DNA of 64,000 nt from Sulfurovaceae bacterium (lineage in GTDB: Bacteria; Campylobacterota; Campylobacteria; Campylobacterales; Sulfurovaceae), in contig JAQTLV010000001.1 in assembly GCA_028714675.1 (NCBI GenBank), positions 165,507 through 229,506 of the forward strand, given 5' to 3'. The notes beneath the pieces are model-generated. The model was not told the origin of the DNA. It saw only the letters and a list, made by a program, of their open reading frames with translations, and did no database searches. The position numbers and the translations under genes were made by a program. Shown here piece by piece: positions 45,251 to 54,468 of this stretch (position 1 is its first letter; the number at the start of each line of letters is the position of its first letter).

Positions 45251-46510
45251 ATGTCAAATCCTTTAGTACATAAAATTATGATTACTTTAGGATTTTTGTT
45301 GGTTTACAGAGTGTTGGCTTATATACCAACACCTGGAGTTGATTTCGAAGTTATTAAACATTTTTTTGATTCAAATACCAACAATGCCTTAGGTTTGGCA
45401 AATATGTTTAGCGGTAATGCAATAAGCCGTTTAAGTATAATCTCTCTTGGCATAATGCCTTATATCACAGCTTCGATTGTTATGGAACTACTTGCAGCAA
45501 CATTCCCAACTCTTGGTCAAATGAAAAAAGAGCGAGATGGTATGCAAAAATATATGCAAATTATCAGATACTTTACTATTTTCATTACTGTTATCCAAGC
45601 AATAGGTGTTTCTATGGGTTTGCAAAACATGTCAAAAGATGGACAAAGTGCAATTATAATTGATCCAGCAGTATTTACGGTAATCGCAGTGTTTTCAATG
45701 CTAACTGGGACAATGCTATTGATGTGGATAGGTGAACAGATTACCCAAAAAGGTATTGGAAATGGTATTTCTTTGATTATCTTTTCTGGAATTGTATCTG
45801 GTATTCCTTCGGCAATATCACATACAGTTACATCTGTAAATACATCAGAAATGAATCCACTTTCAGTCATTGCTATTTTGGCAATCATGGTAATAACAAT
45901 ACTTGCTATTATATATGTTGAGTTAGGCGAGAGAAGAGTGCCTATATCGTACTCTAGAAAAACAATTGTTCAAAATCAACATAGAAGGGTTATGAATTAT
46001 ATTCCAGTTAAAGTCAATTTATCAGGCGTAATCCCACCTATTTTTGCAAGTGCTGTTATGATGTTTCCTTTGACAATGCTAAAATCAAGTACTAATGAGT
46101 GGGCATTGAAAATAGGAGATTTACTTTCTCCAGGTGGAGTGGTATTTAATATAGCTACATTTTTAATGATTATATTTTTTGCATTTTTTTACGCTTCTAT
46201 AGCTTTTAACTCAAAAGATATAGCGGATAACCTAAAAAGACAAGGCGGCTTCATCCCTGGTATTAGACCAGGAGAGCATACAAAAGACTTCTTGAATGAA
46301 GTTGCAAGTAGATTGACAGGATTTGGATCTTTTTATTTGGCGATTATCTCAACAGTACCGTTTATATTTGTAAATGGACTAGGAGCTAGTTTCTATTTTG
46401 GTGGAACTGCTATATTGATTGTTGTACAAGTTGCAATGGATATGATGAGAAAAATTGAAGCCCAAAGAACTATGAACAAATATGACATACTAGGTCATGT
46501 AGGTTTCTAA
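45251..46510 (+). CDS. secY: protein translocase subunit SecY
   Basis: SecY forms the protein-conducting channel of the Sec translocase. The 419-residue protein has ten transmembrane helices, the plug-adjacent GLANMFSGNAISRLSIISLG, the loop with ERRVPISYSRKTI, and GGFIPGIRPGEHTKDFL near the C-terminal third. It starts two bases after rplO, the usual spc-operon position. Its stop overlaps the map start by one base. Confidence 0.98.
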   Translation: MSNPLVHKIMITLGFLLVYRVLAYIPTPGVDFEVIKHFFDSNTNNALGLANMFSGNAISRLSIISLGIMPYITASIVMELLAATFPTLGQMKKERDGMQKYMQIIRYFTIFITVIQAIGVSMGLQNMSKDGQSAIIIDPAVFTVIAVFSMLTGTMLLMWIGEQITQKGIGNGISLIIFSGIVSGIPSAISHTVTSVNTSEMNPLSVIAILAIMVITILAIIYVELGERRVPISYSRKTIVQNQHRRVMNYIPVKVNLSGVIPPIFASAVMMFPLTMLKSSTNEWALKIGDLLSPGGVVFNIATFLMIIFFAFFYASIAFNSKDIADNLKRQGGFIPGIRPGEHTKDFLNEVASRLTGFGSFYLAIISTVPFIFVNGLGASFYFGGTAILIVVQVAMDMMRKIEAQRTMNKYDILGHVGF

Positions 46511-47274
46511 TGGCAATAGCTATAAGAAAACCAAACGAAATCGCCAAGCTAAGACAAGCTGGCGAGATTGTTGGAAATACACTCCAATTTCTTCAAAACA
46601 ATATTAAACCAGGCATGAGCCTTCTTGAGATAGACAAGATGACAGAAGATTTTATAACCAAGAATGGCGGTACCCCATCATTTAAGGGATTATACGGCTT
46701 CCCAGCATCAGTTTGTACTTCTTTGAATGAAGTGATAATTCACGGCATACCAACAGAAATGAAAGTTAAAGATGGCGATATTTTGGGTCTTGATATTGGA
46801 GTTAAACTTGATGGATATTATGGAGATGCAGCTATAACTATGCCAATCGGCAAGATATCAAAAGAGGACGAAGATATAATAGCCTGTTCTAAGGATGCTC
46901 TTTTTTATGCCATATCACAAATAAAAGTTGATATGAGATTTAAAGAACTTTCACATATACTAGAACAGTTTATACTAGATAGAGGCTTTGCCCCACTTAG
47001 AGATTATTGTGGTCATGGCATAGGTACACGTCCTCATGAAGAGCCAAATATACCAAACTATTTAGATGGTAAGCCAAACCAAGGTCCAAAAATAAAAAAT
47101 GGTATGGTTTTTTGTATAGAACCTATGATTTGTCAAAAAAGCTCTTATCCACTTCACTTAGATGATGAATGGTCTGTTGTTAGTGAAGATGGTCTTAGAA
47201 CAAGTCATTATGAGCACCAAGTGGCAGTAGTTGATGGAAAAGCAGTAATACTAACTGATCCAACAAGTAATTAG
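46510..47274 (+). CDS. map: methionine aminopeptidase, type I
   Basis: Map removes the initiator methionine. The 254 residues carry the five metal ligands in GLDIGVKLDGYYGDAAIT (Asp, Asp), CGHGIGTRPHEEP (His), FCIEPMICQ (Glu) and HYEHQVAVVDG (Glu). No N-terminal zinc finger is present. The location between secY and infA is usual in this phylum, without adk. Confidence 0.97.
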   Translation: MAIAIRKPNEIAKLRQAGEIVGNTLQFLQNNIKPGMSLLEIDKMTEDFITKNGGTPSFKGLYGFPASVCTSLNEVIIHGIPTEMKVKDGDILGLDIGVKLDGYYGDAAITMPIGKISKEDEDIIACSKDALFYAISQIKVDMRFKELSHILEQFILDRGFAPLRDYCGHGIGTRPHEEPNIPNYLDGKPNQGPKIKNGMVFCIEPMICQKSSYPLHLDDEWSVVSEDGLRTSHYEHQVAVVDGKAVILTDPTSN

Positions 47275-47289
47275 TAAAAAAGGAATAAA

Positions 47290-47508
47290 ATGGCAAAAGA
47301 TGACGTTATAGAAATTGATGGCAAAGTGGTTGAAGCATTGCCAAACGCTACTTTTAGAGTAGAGCTTGATAATGGTCATATTATATTGTGTCATATCGCT
47401 GGAAAGATGAGAATGCACTATATAAAAATACTACCTGGTGACAAAGTTAAAATCGAAATTACACCATATAGTTTAGATAAAGGTAGAATTACTTTTAGGT
47501 ATAAGTAA
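47290..47508 (+). CDS. infA: translation initiation factor IF-1
   Basis: The 72-residue S1-fold protein matches IF-1: [40 protein letters not shown] and [19 protein letters not shown]. It blocks the A site during initiation. Confidence 0.98.
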   Translation: MAKDDVIEIDGKVVEALPNATFRVELDNGHIILCHIAGKMRMHYIKILPGDKVKIEITPYSLDKGRITFRYK

Positions 47509-47527
47509 TTTTTAATAAAAAATAAGA

Positions 47528-47533
47528 TATAAT
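47528..47533 (+). promoter_or_regulatory. internal -10 before rpmJ
   Basis: A perfect TATAAT lies 20 bases after the infA stop and 150 bases before rpmJ. It would start a second transcript for rpmJ-rpsM-rpsK-rpsD-rpoA-rplQ. No clear -35. Confidence 0.45.
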
Positions 47534-47539
47534 ATAGCC

Positions 47540-47686
47540 CCTTATGTGAAAACCAAAAGGGAAACTGCGAGAAGAGTCTTTGTATAATTGGCACTGATTA
47601 TCCAAGGACTGGTTTGCTTATGTATGAGAAATCTCAGCAATCCACGCAACAAAAATTAAGTGCAAAATTATCACAGGAGTAACCAA
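47540..47686 (+). promoter_or_regulatory. structured leader before rpmJ (alpha-type operon)
   Basis: The longest gap in the operon. It contains a strong hairpin at 47575-47610: AGTCTTTG pairs with CAAGGACT, then after a 1x1 mismatch ATAAT pairs with ATTAT, and the loop is TGGCACTG. Flanking it are a CCCTT/AAGGG pairing (from 47539) and a small TGAG/CTCA stem near 47625. The AGGAG ribosome site of rpmJ ends it. A regulator role, for example by S4, is an inference. Confidence 0.45.
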
Positions 47687-47800
47687 ATGAAGGTTAGGGC
47701 GTCGGTAAAAAAAATGTGCGATGATTGTAAAATCATCAAACGAAACGGCATAGTTCGAGTGATTTGTAAAAATCCAAAACACAAACAAAGACAAGGATAA
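47687..47800 (+). CDS. rpmJ: 50S ribosomal protein L36
   Basis: The 37 residues [20 protein letters not shown] followed by [17 protein letters not shown] are a canonical zinc-type L36, with ligands Cys-x2-Cys, Cys and His. ACAGGAG site upstream. rpsM starts three bases after the stop. Confidence 0.97.
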   Translation: MKVRASVKKMCDDCKIIKRNGIVRVICKNPKHKQRQG

Positions 47801-47802
47801 GT

Positions 47803-48165
47803 ATGGCACGTATAGCAGGTGTTGATTTGCCTCTAAAGAAAAGAATGGAGTATGCTTTAACATATATTTTTGGAATAGGCTTACATACTTCAAGAAAAAT
47901 TCTTGATGCAACAGGCGTAGATTATAATAAAAGAGTTCATGAATTAACTGATGCTGAAGCAGCTTTGATTCGTAATGAAATTCAAGCAAACTATAGAGTT
48001 GAGGGTGATTTGCGTAAAAAAGTTATGCTTGATATCAAAACTCTTATGGATTTGGGTAACTATAGAGGTCTTAGACATAGAAAAGGTCTTCCGGTTCGTG
48101 GTCAAAAAACAAAAACCAATGCGAGAACTCGTAAAGGTAAAAGAAAAACTGTCGGTTCAGCGTGA
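47803..48165 (+). CDS. rpsM: 30S ribosomal protein S13
   Basis: The 120 residues match S13: [34 protein letters not shown] and [20 protein letters not shown] with the basic C-terminus. S13 contacts P-site tRNA. Confidence 0.98.
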   Translation: MARIAGVDLPLKKRMEYALTYIFGIGLHTSRKILDATGVDYNKRVHELTDAEAALIRNEIQANYRVEGDLRKKVMLDIKTLMDLGNYRGLRHRKGLPVRGQKTKTNARTRKGKRKTVGSA

Positions 48166-48182
48166 TAAAGGGAGAATGATAA

Positions 48183-48557
48183 ATGGCTAAGAAAAAAGTT
48201 AAAAAAAGTATAGCAAAAGGTGTAGTTTATGTTGCTGCTACCTTTAATAATACCGTTATCACTGTAACAGATGAAATGGGTAATGTTATTGCTTGGAGTA
48301 GCGCAGGTTCCCTTGGTTTTAAAGGTAGTAAAAAATCTACACCATTTGCAGCTCAACAAGCAGTTGAAGATGCAATGAATAAAGCTAAAGAAAATGGCGT
48401 AAAAGAAGTTGGCATAAAAGTACAAGGTCCAGGTGCTGGTAGAGATACTGCAGTTAAATCAATCGGTGCAATTGAAGGTATTAGAGTAACTTACCTAAAA
48501 GACATTACACCGCTTCCACATAATGGATGCAGACCACCTAAAAAGAGAAGAGTGTAA
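48183..48557 (+). CDS. rpsK: 30S ribosomal protein S11
   Basis: The 124 residues match S11: [37 protein letters not shown] and [18 protein letters not shown]. It lies in the platform of the 30S subunit. Confidence 0.98.
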   Translation: MAKKKVKKSIAKGVVYVAATFNNTVITVTDEMGNVIAWSSAGSLGFKGSKKSTPFAAQQAVEDAMNKAKENGVKEVGIKVQGPGAGRDTAVKSIGAIEGIRVTYLKDITPLPHNGCRPPKKRRV

Positions 48558-48603
48558 TACACAATTTGTGTAATGCGACAATAATACAAGCATTAAAATG
48601 CTT
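48558..48603 (+). other. two hairpins between rpsK and rpsD
   Basis: TACACA/TGTGTA (48558-48572) directly follows the rpsK stop, and AAGCATT/AATGCTT (48588-48603) follows before an A-rich tract. They could be processing or attenuation sites inside the operon. The 77-base gap is wider than most here. Confidence 0.4.
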
Positions 48604-48634
48604 TAAAAAATAAAGATATATTAAAGGGTTTGAG

Positions 48635-49261
48635 ATGGCAAGATATAGAGGTCCAGTTGAAAAACTAGAGAGACGACTTGGCGTTGATCTTGGACTTAAG
48701 GGTGAGCGAAGATTAGCTGGTAAAAGCGCTTTGGAAAAAAGACCTTATGCCCCAGGACAACATGGACAAAGAAGAACAAAAATTAGCGAATATGGTTTAC
48801 AACTTCGTGAAAAACAAAAAGCTAAATTTATGTATGGTGTTAGTGAAAAACAATTTAGAAAACTATTTACAGAAGCAAATAGAAGAGAAGGTAATACAGG
48901 TAACTTACTTATCCAACTTTTAGAGCAAAGACTTGATAATGTAGTTTATAGAATGGGTTTTGCAACAACAAGAGCATTTGCAAGACAATTAGTAACACAT
49001 GGACACATCTTAGTAGATGGTAAAAGAGTAGACATTCCATCATGTGTTGTTAAAACAGGGCAAAAAATAGAAATTAGAGAAAAAAGTAAAACAAATCCAC
49101 AAATAGTTAGAGCAATCGAACTTACAAATCAAACAGGTATGGTTGAATGGGTAAATGTTGATAAAGATAAACTATTTGGATTGTTTTCAAGAATTCCTGA
49201 TAGAGAAGAAATAAGCATACCAGTTGAAGAGCGTTTAATCGTTGAACTTTACTCTAAATAA
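48635..49261 (+). CDS. rpsD: 30S ribosomal protein S4
   Basis: The 208 residues match S4: [32 protein letters not shown] and the S4 domain ([37 protein letters not shown]). S4 nucleates 30S assembly and in E. coli represses the alpha operon. No zinc cysteines in the N-terminal part. Confidence 0.98.
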   Translation: MARYRGPVEKLERRLGVDLGLKGERRLAGKSALEKRPYAPGQHGQRRTKISEYGLQLREKQKAKFMYGVSEKQFRKLFTEANRREGNTGNLLIQLLEQRLDNVVYRMGFATTRAFARQLVTHGHILVDGKRVDIPSCVVKTGQKIEIREKSKTNPQIVRAIELTNQTGMVEWVNVDKDKLFGLFSRIPDREEISIPVEERLIVELYSK

Positions 49262-49281
49262 TAAATACTAAAGGTTAATCG

Positions 49282-50286
49282 ATGAGAAAAATAAAAGTTA
49301 CACCATTTATGCCTACAGAAGTAGAGGTAAATGAATTGGGTACTAATAGGGCTGAAATAGTTGCATATCCATTTGAAAGCGGATATGCGGTAACCTTGGC
49401 ACATCCTCTTAGAAGATTAGTTTTAGGAAGCTCTATAGGTTATGCTCCAATATCGGTTAAGATTAAAAATGTTGCTCATGAATTTGATACCATTAGAGGT
49501 ATGCATGAAGATGTTGCAGTATTTATAATAAATCTAAAAAATATTCGTTTCAAAATTAAAAATGAAGAGACAGATAAGGTTCAATTAAGCTATAGTTTTA
49601 ATGGTCCGAAAGAAGTTAAAGCTTCGGATTTGGTAAATGATTTAGTTGATATAATTGATGGCGATTTGCCACTTGCAACGCTTAATGAAGATGCTGAGCT
49701 TACATTTACTCTTACTGTAGCAAAAGGTATGGGTTATGTTTCAAGTGAAGATTTAGCTGATGACATTGATGCTGATGCTATTGCACTTGATGCATTTTTT
49801 ACACCAGTTAGAAAAGTAAATTATAAAATAGAAAATATTCTTGTAGAAGATAGTCCAAATTATGAAAAAATCATATTTGACATTACAACTGATGGACAAG
49901 TAAGTCCTGTTGATTCATTTGCTAATGCACTTCAAACAATGAGTAAGCAATTATCTATTTTTAGTGGCGTGCTAAATGTTGATATAAATTCATCATTTGA
50001 GAAAAAAAGTGGCGATGATAACCAACTAAAACCATTTTTGAAAACAGTTGATAATTTAGGACTAAGTGCTAGATCATTTAATTCATTAGATAGAGAAGGC
50101 ATCAAGTTTTTAGGCGAATTGGTTTTGATGAGTGATGCGGAACTTAAAAACATTAAAAATCTAGGTAAGAAATCATTAGATGAAATTACTGATTGTTTGG
50201 CAGAGCATGGCTTTGGAAATGACTATGAAATGGACATTTCTACAAGAGAATCATTAAAGAAAAAAATAGAACAATTAAAAGGATAA
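49282..50286 (+). CDS. rpoA: RNA polymerase alpha subunit
   Basis: The 334 residues have the N-terminal assembly domain (GYAVTLAHPLRRLVLGSSIG, VAHEFDTIRGMHEDV) and the C-terminal DNA- and activator-binding domain (LGLSARSFNSLDREGIKFLG, LKNIKNLGKKSLDEI). GGTTAAT precedes the ATG. Length close to the usual 330. Confidence 0.98.
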   Translation: MRKIKVTPFMPTEVEVNELGTNRAEIVAYPFESGYAVTLAHPLRRLVLGSSIGYAPISVKIKNVAHEFDTIRGMHEDVAVFIINLKNIRFKIKNEETDKVQLSYSFNGPKEVKASDLVNDLVDIIDGDLPLATLNEDAELTFTLTVAKGMGYVSSEDLADDIDADAIALDAFFTPVRKVNYKIENILVEDSPNYEKIIFDITTDGQVSPVDSFANALQTMSKQLSIFSGVLNVDINSSFEKKSGDDNQLKPFLKTVDNLGLSARSFNSLDREGIKFLGELVLMSDAELKNIKNLGKKSLDEITDCLAEHGFGNDYEMDISTRESLKKKIEQLKG

Positions 50287-50289
50287 GGC

Positions 50290-50640
50290 ATGAGACATAG
50301 ACATGGTTATAGAAAACTTGGCCGTACATCATCTCATAGAGCAGCATTGCTTAAAAACCTCTCTATAGCACTTACAAAAGAAGGTCGTATTGAGACAACT
50401 TTGCCAAAAGCAAAAGAGCTTAGAAGTTACTATGAAAAATTAATCACAAAAGCATCAAGTGCTGATTTAAACTCACACAGAGCAATTTTTGCTATGCTTC
50501 AAGATAAAGAGTGTACAAATAAACTTGTAACAGTTATTGCACCAGAGTACAAAGATAGAAATGGTGGTTATACAAGAATTATTAAAACTCGTCTTAGAAA
50601 AGGCGATGCTGCCCCTATGGCAATAATCGAACTAGTATAA
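50290..50640 (+). CDS. rplQ: 50S ribosomal protein L17
   Basis: The 116 residues match L17: [39 protein letters not shown] and [20 protein letters not shown]. Last gene of the operon, three bases after rpoA. Confidence 0.98.
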   Translation: MRHRHGYRKLGRTSSHRAALLKNLSIALTKEGRIETTLPKAKELRSYYEKLITKASSADLNSHRAIFAMLQDKECTNKLVTVIAPEYKDRNGGYTRIIKTRLRKGDAAPMAIIELV

Positions 50641-50651
50641 TCTACTAACAA

Positions 50652-50673
50652 TTATCAAGGGTTTCCTTGATAA
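50652..50673 (+). terminator. terminator-like hairpin after rplQ
   Basis: A perfect 9-bp stem, TTATCAAGG and CCTTGATAA, with loop GTTT lies 11 bases after the rplQ stop. No strong T-run follows, so release may be weak. Confidence 0.6.
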
Positions 50674-50777
50674 ATCTCTCAATTAATACAATCATTATTA
50701 TTAATCATTTTTATAAGTATATTTCATTTTTTAAAATAGATATTTTTTTGTAAAATTTCATAAAAAATGGATATTTT

Positions 50778-51116
50778 ATGTTAAATAAAAATGAAATAAA
50801 CTCAAATGAACTTATAGAATTAGTAGAAAAAAGAAAAAATAAAGAAATAGATTTTTTACTCATAGATGTTAGAGAAGATATGGAATATAATATGGGCTAT
50901 ATCGATGGTGTTGATATGTTAAAACCAACTTCAGCATTCAATGAGTGGGCAAAAGATTTGCTAGAAAATTCAAAAGATAAAAAAGTTATATTTACATGCA
51001 GAACTGGCAACAGAAGCGGGCAAGTTACACAGATTTTTAAAGCAAATGGTCATAATGGTGCCATAAACCACAATGGTGGCATTATGTCTTATAACGGAAA
51101 AACTCTAAGACCATAA
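50778..51116 (+). CDS. rhodanese-domain protein
   Basis: The 112-residue single-domain rhodanese has the fold segments FLLIDVREDMEYNMGYIDG and KVIFTCRTGNRSGQVTQIF; Cys75 in the active loop CRTGNRS can carry a persulfide. No signal peptide, so it is cytoplasmic. It may act in sulfur transfer. It stands alone, with a possible TAAAAT -10 at 50751-50756. The 217 bases after it hold nothing I recognise except a TATAAT before the next gene. Confidence 0.88.
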   Translation: MLNKNEINSNELIELVEKRKNKEIDFLLIDVREDMEYNMGYIDGVDMLKPTSAFNEWAKDLLENSKDKKVIFTCRTGNRSGQVTQIFKANGHNGAINHNGGIMSYNGKTLRP

Positions 51117-51294
51117 GCTACACTTGTTGTTTCTTGTATCAAAAATTATCGAGAAGCATTACCTAAAATATTAGTATACAGAACATCATAATGATACAAA
51201 TCTTAGCTTATATATCAACAAAACTAGTCAAGATTAAATAAATTTACTGACAAATTACCATACCACACGACCCATAAAAGATTATAAGATAAGG

Positions 51295-51300
51295 TATAAT
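51295..51300 (+). promoter_or_regulatory. -10 element before the WG-repeat gene
   Basis: A perfect TATAAT lies 33 bases before the ATG, in an otherwise unremarkable gap. No -35. Confidence 0.45.
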
Positions 51301-51333
51301 CATTGCTATAAATTTTATAAAATTAGGAAATAA

Positions 51334-52959
51334 ATGAAAAGCTTAATAAGTACTCTGATGATATTTTTAATAATTAATATTGCTCAAGCAAAAAATATAG
51401 ATGGTGTGGCTAAATATAAATGGGGATATATAAATACAAAAGGTGAAATGGTCATTAAGCCACAATTTGAAGAGATAGATTTATATGGTTTTGCCTCAAA
51501 CGGTATGAGTGCTTTTAAGCAAGGAGAAAAGTGGGGATATATAAATACAAAAGGCGAAATAGTTATCAAACCACAATTTGATGAGGCATATCAATTTTCA
51601 TCATATGGATTGGCGCAAATTGAGACAAATTGTCATGATAGCCATGATGAAAATGAAAATTTATTAGAACATGGACAATATTGTAAAAGTGGGTATATTG
51701 ATGCCAATGGCAATATTGTGATAAAACCTCAATTTGAAAAAAGTCGTAACTTCCAGTCAAATGGTTTAGCTGTTTTTGAAAAATATTATCGTGTTAGTGA
51801 ATATGGGTTTAACACAAGCTCTGGTTTAATAGATAGTTTAGGGAATGTGATTGTTGAGCCTATTTTCCATAACATTTCAAATTTTAATACAGAACAATTA
51901 TGTATTGTTACACAAAAAACGACAATGAGAAATGGCATTATGGACAGTAAAGGGAAAATTCTATTTTGGTTACCTAAAAACTTCTCATTTGCTGGTAGTA
52001 CAGATGAGATATTCGATTCAAATGGACTAGCAAAGGTACAAAGAAGTGATGGAACTGGAAATTATGACACAATGTGTTATGTAAACAAAACTGGTGTTTT
52101 GGTGGGGTGCAAAATGCAAAGTATTGAGTTTCAAGACGGCAACAAGATAGGCAAATTCCAAAAAAACGAAAAATGGGGTTATATAGATGCATCAGGTAAA
52201 GTAATAATTAAACCAAAATTTGATGAAGTAGAGCATTTTGATAAATATGGTATGGCCCTAGTTAAGCATGGTAATGGATGGCGGTACATAAATAAAACTG
52301 GAGATTTTGCAATCAAAGAGTCATTTGAATCAGCAGTTGATTTTTATAATGATGAATTGGCTCCTGTGAAAAAGAATAATTTATGGGGATACATAAACAG
52401 ACAAGGAGAGATGATAATAGAGCCAAAGTTTGATGATGCAAATGCATTTAATTTAGATAGCGGCTTGACTAGAGTTATAAAAAATGGAAAGCTTGGATAT
52501 ATTGACAAAAATGGCACAATGGTGATATCTACAAAAATAGAGTCCAGTGATTGTTGTGATAATAACCATTTTCTTACAAAATATATAGCATCATTCGAAG
52601 AAAACAACAAGATAGGTATTATGGATAATAAAGGAAGAATAATCATACCTGCGATTTTAAGTGATGCAAAGGTAATTATGTATAAAGATATCAAGTTAAT
52701 CATCATTCGTTATAGTAAAGATGGAAAATATGCCTATCTAAATGAAAAAGGGAAGATGATAATCAAGCCAATTTATGATTATATTGCAAATGAAGGTAAT
52801 CCTTATTTGAGCCCTTTTTCAGATGAGGGAATAGCCATGGTTAGAAAAAATAATCTCTATGGGTATATCGATATAAATGGGGATATAATCGCCAAACCAC
52901 AATTTAAAAATGCGAGTGAATTTAAGAATGGTTTTGCAGCTGTTCTTTCTAAAGAATAA
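51334..52959 (+). CDS. secreted WG-repeat protein
   Basis: The 541-residue protein has a signal peptide (about 1-19, cleavage near AQA). About ten WG (KWG) repeats fill the rest, with units such as KWGYINTKGEMVIKPQF, WGYIDASGKVIIKPKFDEV and WGYINRQGEMIIEPKFDDA. They make beta-propeller-like or elongated beta scaffolds, probably in the periplasm. The two first repeats are nearly identical at the DNA level (51418-51472 and 51532-51586). Four cysteines occur between repeats. Function unknown. Confidence 0.85.
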   Translation: MKSLISTLMIFLIINIAQAKNIDGVAKYKWGYINTKGEMVIKPQFEEIDLYGFASNGMSAFKQGEKWGYINTKGEIVIKPQFDEAYQFSSYGLAQIETNCHDSHDENENLLEHGQYCKSGYIDANGNIVIKPQFEKSRNFQSNGLAVFEKYYRVSEYGFNTSSGLIDSLGNVIVEPIFHNISNFNTEQLCIVTQKTTMRNGIMDSKGKILFWLPKNFSFAGSTDEIFDSNGLAKVQRSDGTGNYDTMCYVNKTGVLVGCKMQSIEFQDGNKIGKFQKNEKWGYIDASGKVIIKPKFDEVEHFDKYGMALVKHGNGWRYINKTGDFAIKESFESAVDFYNDELAPVKKNNLWGYINRQGEMIIEPKFDDANAFNLDSGLTRVIKNGKLGYIDKNGTMVISTKIESSDCCDNNHFLTKYIASFEENNKIGIMDNKGRIIIPAILSDAKVIMYKDIKLIIIRYSKDGKYAYLNEKGKMIIKPIYDYIANEGNPYLSPFSDEGIAMVRKNNLYGYIDINGDIIAKPQFKNASEFKNGFAAVLSKE

Positions 52960-53110
52960 ATTATCAATATACATCAAACTTTGTCTTGTAAAATAATAAG
53001 ACTATAGTGATAAACTATTGTCATTGATATTCTTAAAGCTTACCAAAGTTTAAAGTTGCTAAAGTTGCAGATACTTTTTTGGCAATGCTTTTAGCAAAGG
53101 ATATAGTGTA

Positions 53111-53527
53111 ATGGCAATATTTACAAAAAAAATTATAGTAAAAAAAGATGATATTGATGTCAATGGTCATGTAAGTAATATTCGTTACTTAGAATGGTTC
53201 ATGGAATCTGCTGTTGAACATTCAGACTTTTTAGGTGTCGGTGTCAGAACCCTTCAACAAATAAATCGTACATGGGTTGCAAAAGAGCATCATATTTCTT
53301 ATAAACAAAGCGCCTTTGAAGGCGATGAGCTTATCTTGAAAACATGGGTAGATAGTGTTAAAATTGCCCAATCTATACGCAAGTATGAGCTATGTAATGC
53401 TAAAACTAACAAAATAGTTTGTGAAGGTTGGACTAATTGGGTTTTTGTAGAAGCACAAAATTATCGTCCACATAAGATTCCAATCGAACTTATAGGAAAG
53501 TATTTGGAAACGAAAGATAATTCATAA
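53111..53527 (+). CDS. hotdog-fold acyl-CoA thioesterase
   Basis: The 138 residues match the 4HBT/FatA-like group: VKKDDIDVNGHVSNIRYLEW with the catalytic Asp in DVNGHV, and AKEHHISYKQSAFEGDELIL. It probably hydrolyses acyl-CoA or acyl-ACP in the cytoplasm. It stands alone; the 151 bases upstream hold AT-rich sequence only. The ATG is behind AAAGGATATAGTGTA. Confidence 0.85.
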   Translation: MAIFTKKIIVKKDDIDVNGHVSNIRYLEWFMESAVEHSDFLGVGVRTLQQINRTWVAKEHHISYKQSAFEGDELILKTWVDSVKIAQSIRKYELCNAKTNKIVCEGWTNWVFVEAQNYRPHKIPIELIGKYLETKDNS

Positions 53528-53595
53528 AAAGTATATATTTTTGCATGACTAGAACATGTAAAATAGATAAAAATAAAAAAGTTTTTTGTTTATGA

Positions 53596-53601
53596 TATAA
53601 T
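53596..53601 (+). promoter_or_regulatory. -10 element before the nifU-like gene
   Basis: A perfect TATAAT lies 26 bases before the ATG, after an A-rich tract. No -35. Confidence 0.45.
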
Positions 53602-53626
53602 TACACAAAAAAAGTCAAGGTGTTTT

Positions 53627-53905
53627 ATGATTCCTTTTACAAATGAAGAATTAGAACCTGCCGTTAATAATGTTATAGAAAAAGTTAGACCATCTATCAA
53701 ACTAGATGGAGGAGATATAAAACTGATAGGAATAAAAGACGGCAAGGTATATGTACAGCTTCAAGGAGCATGTGTAGGATGTGCGAGTAGTGGAACAACA
53801 TTGAAATATGGTGTTGAAAGACAGATGAAAATACTCATACATCCAGATATCGAAGTTGTTAATGTACCAGTTGGTTATGAAGATAAATGGAGTGAATTAG
53901 GGTGA
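53627..53905 (+). CDS. NifU C-terminal domain protein (Fe-S scaffold)
   Basis: The 92 residues are a stand-alone NifU C-terminal (Nfu) domain: VIEKVRPSIKLDGGDIKLIG and the cluster-binding ACVGCASSGTTLKYG with Cys-x2-Cys. It carries and hands over Fe-S clusters. Clients in this window would include IlvD, RimO and MiaB. Overlaps the next gene by four bases (GTGA). Confidence 0.93.
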   Translation: MIPFTNEELEPAVNNVIEKVRPSIKLDGGDIKLIGIKDGKVYVQLQGACVGCASSGTTLKYGVERQMKILIHPDIEVVNVPVGYEDKWSELG

Positions 53906-54456
53906 ATAACGAGAGATTACTTAAATTAGCAGAATCACAATTTTTAAAAAAAGAGTACAAAAGTGCACTTCAATCATATGGGGAAATTTTAAAAGATAAC
54001 CCAAAAATGGATGAAGCAAAAATGGGTGTATATCTAAGTGATTTGGGATTAGATAGTGATGATGAAGCTCAAGCACTATTTGACTATTATCATACTATCA
54101 AAGATAGTAGTGAAAATGCCGTAGATATTATCAATGGAATTATAGAATCATTAGACGAAACAAAATATTCTATAAGCCAACTCATATCAAAACAGGTAGC
54201 TATGCAAGAAGAAGTTGATGGCATAGCGTATAGTGATTTTATGGATCTTGTTAAAGAAAGAGGTGATTTTAAAAAAGTGTTTGAAAATATTATGTTTTCA
54301 ACTAAAGTTGTTATCACATCAAAAGAGGATTTAATCGATTTTATAACCAGATTAAGTGAAAATGGTTTTAAAGATATGGCTTTAGCATATCTTGATGATA
54401 TGTCAAATATATTTCCTAAAGACCAAGAAATTTTAAAACTCTATAAGTTATTTTAA
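53902..54456 (+). CDS. TPR-like helical protein
   Basis: The 184-residue GTG-start protein has an N-terminal TPR-like pair (ERLLKLAESQFLKKEYKSAL, SYGEILKDNPKMDEAKMGVY). The acidic helical remainder ends FKDMALAYLDDMSNIFPKDQ. It is cytoplasmic, with no signal peptide. It lies between nifU-like and murE in one operon. The order is familiar from this phylum but no function is known to me. Confidence 0.75.
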   Translation: MNNERLLKLAESQFLKKEYKSALQSYGEILKDNPKMDEAKMGVYLSDLGLDSDDEAQALFDYYHTIKDSSENAVDIINGIIESLDETKYSISQLISKQVAMQEEVDGIAYSDFMDLVKERGDFKKVFENIMFSTKVVITSKEDLIDFITRLSENGFKDMALAYLDDMSNIFPKDQEILKLYKLF

Positions 54457-54468
54457 AAAGGGCAAACA

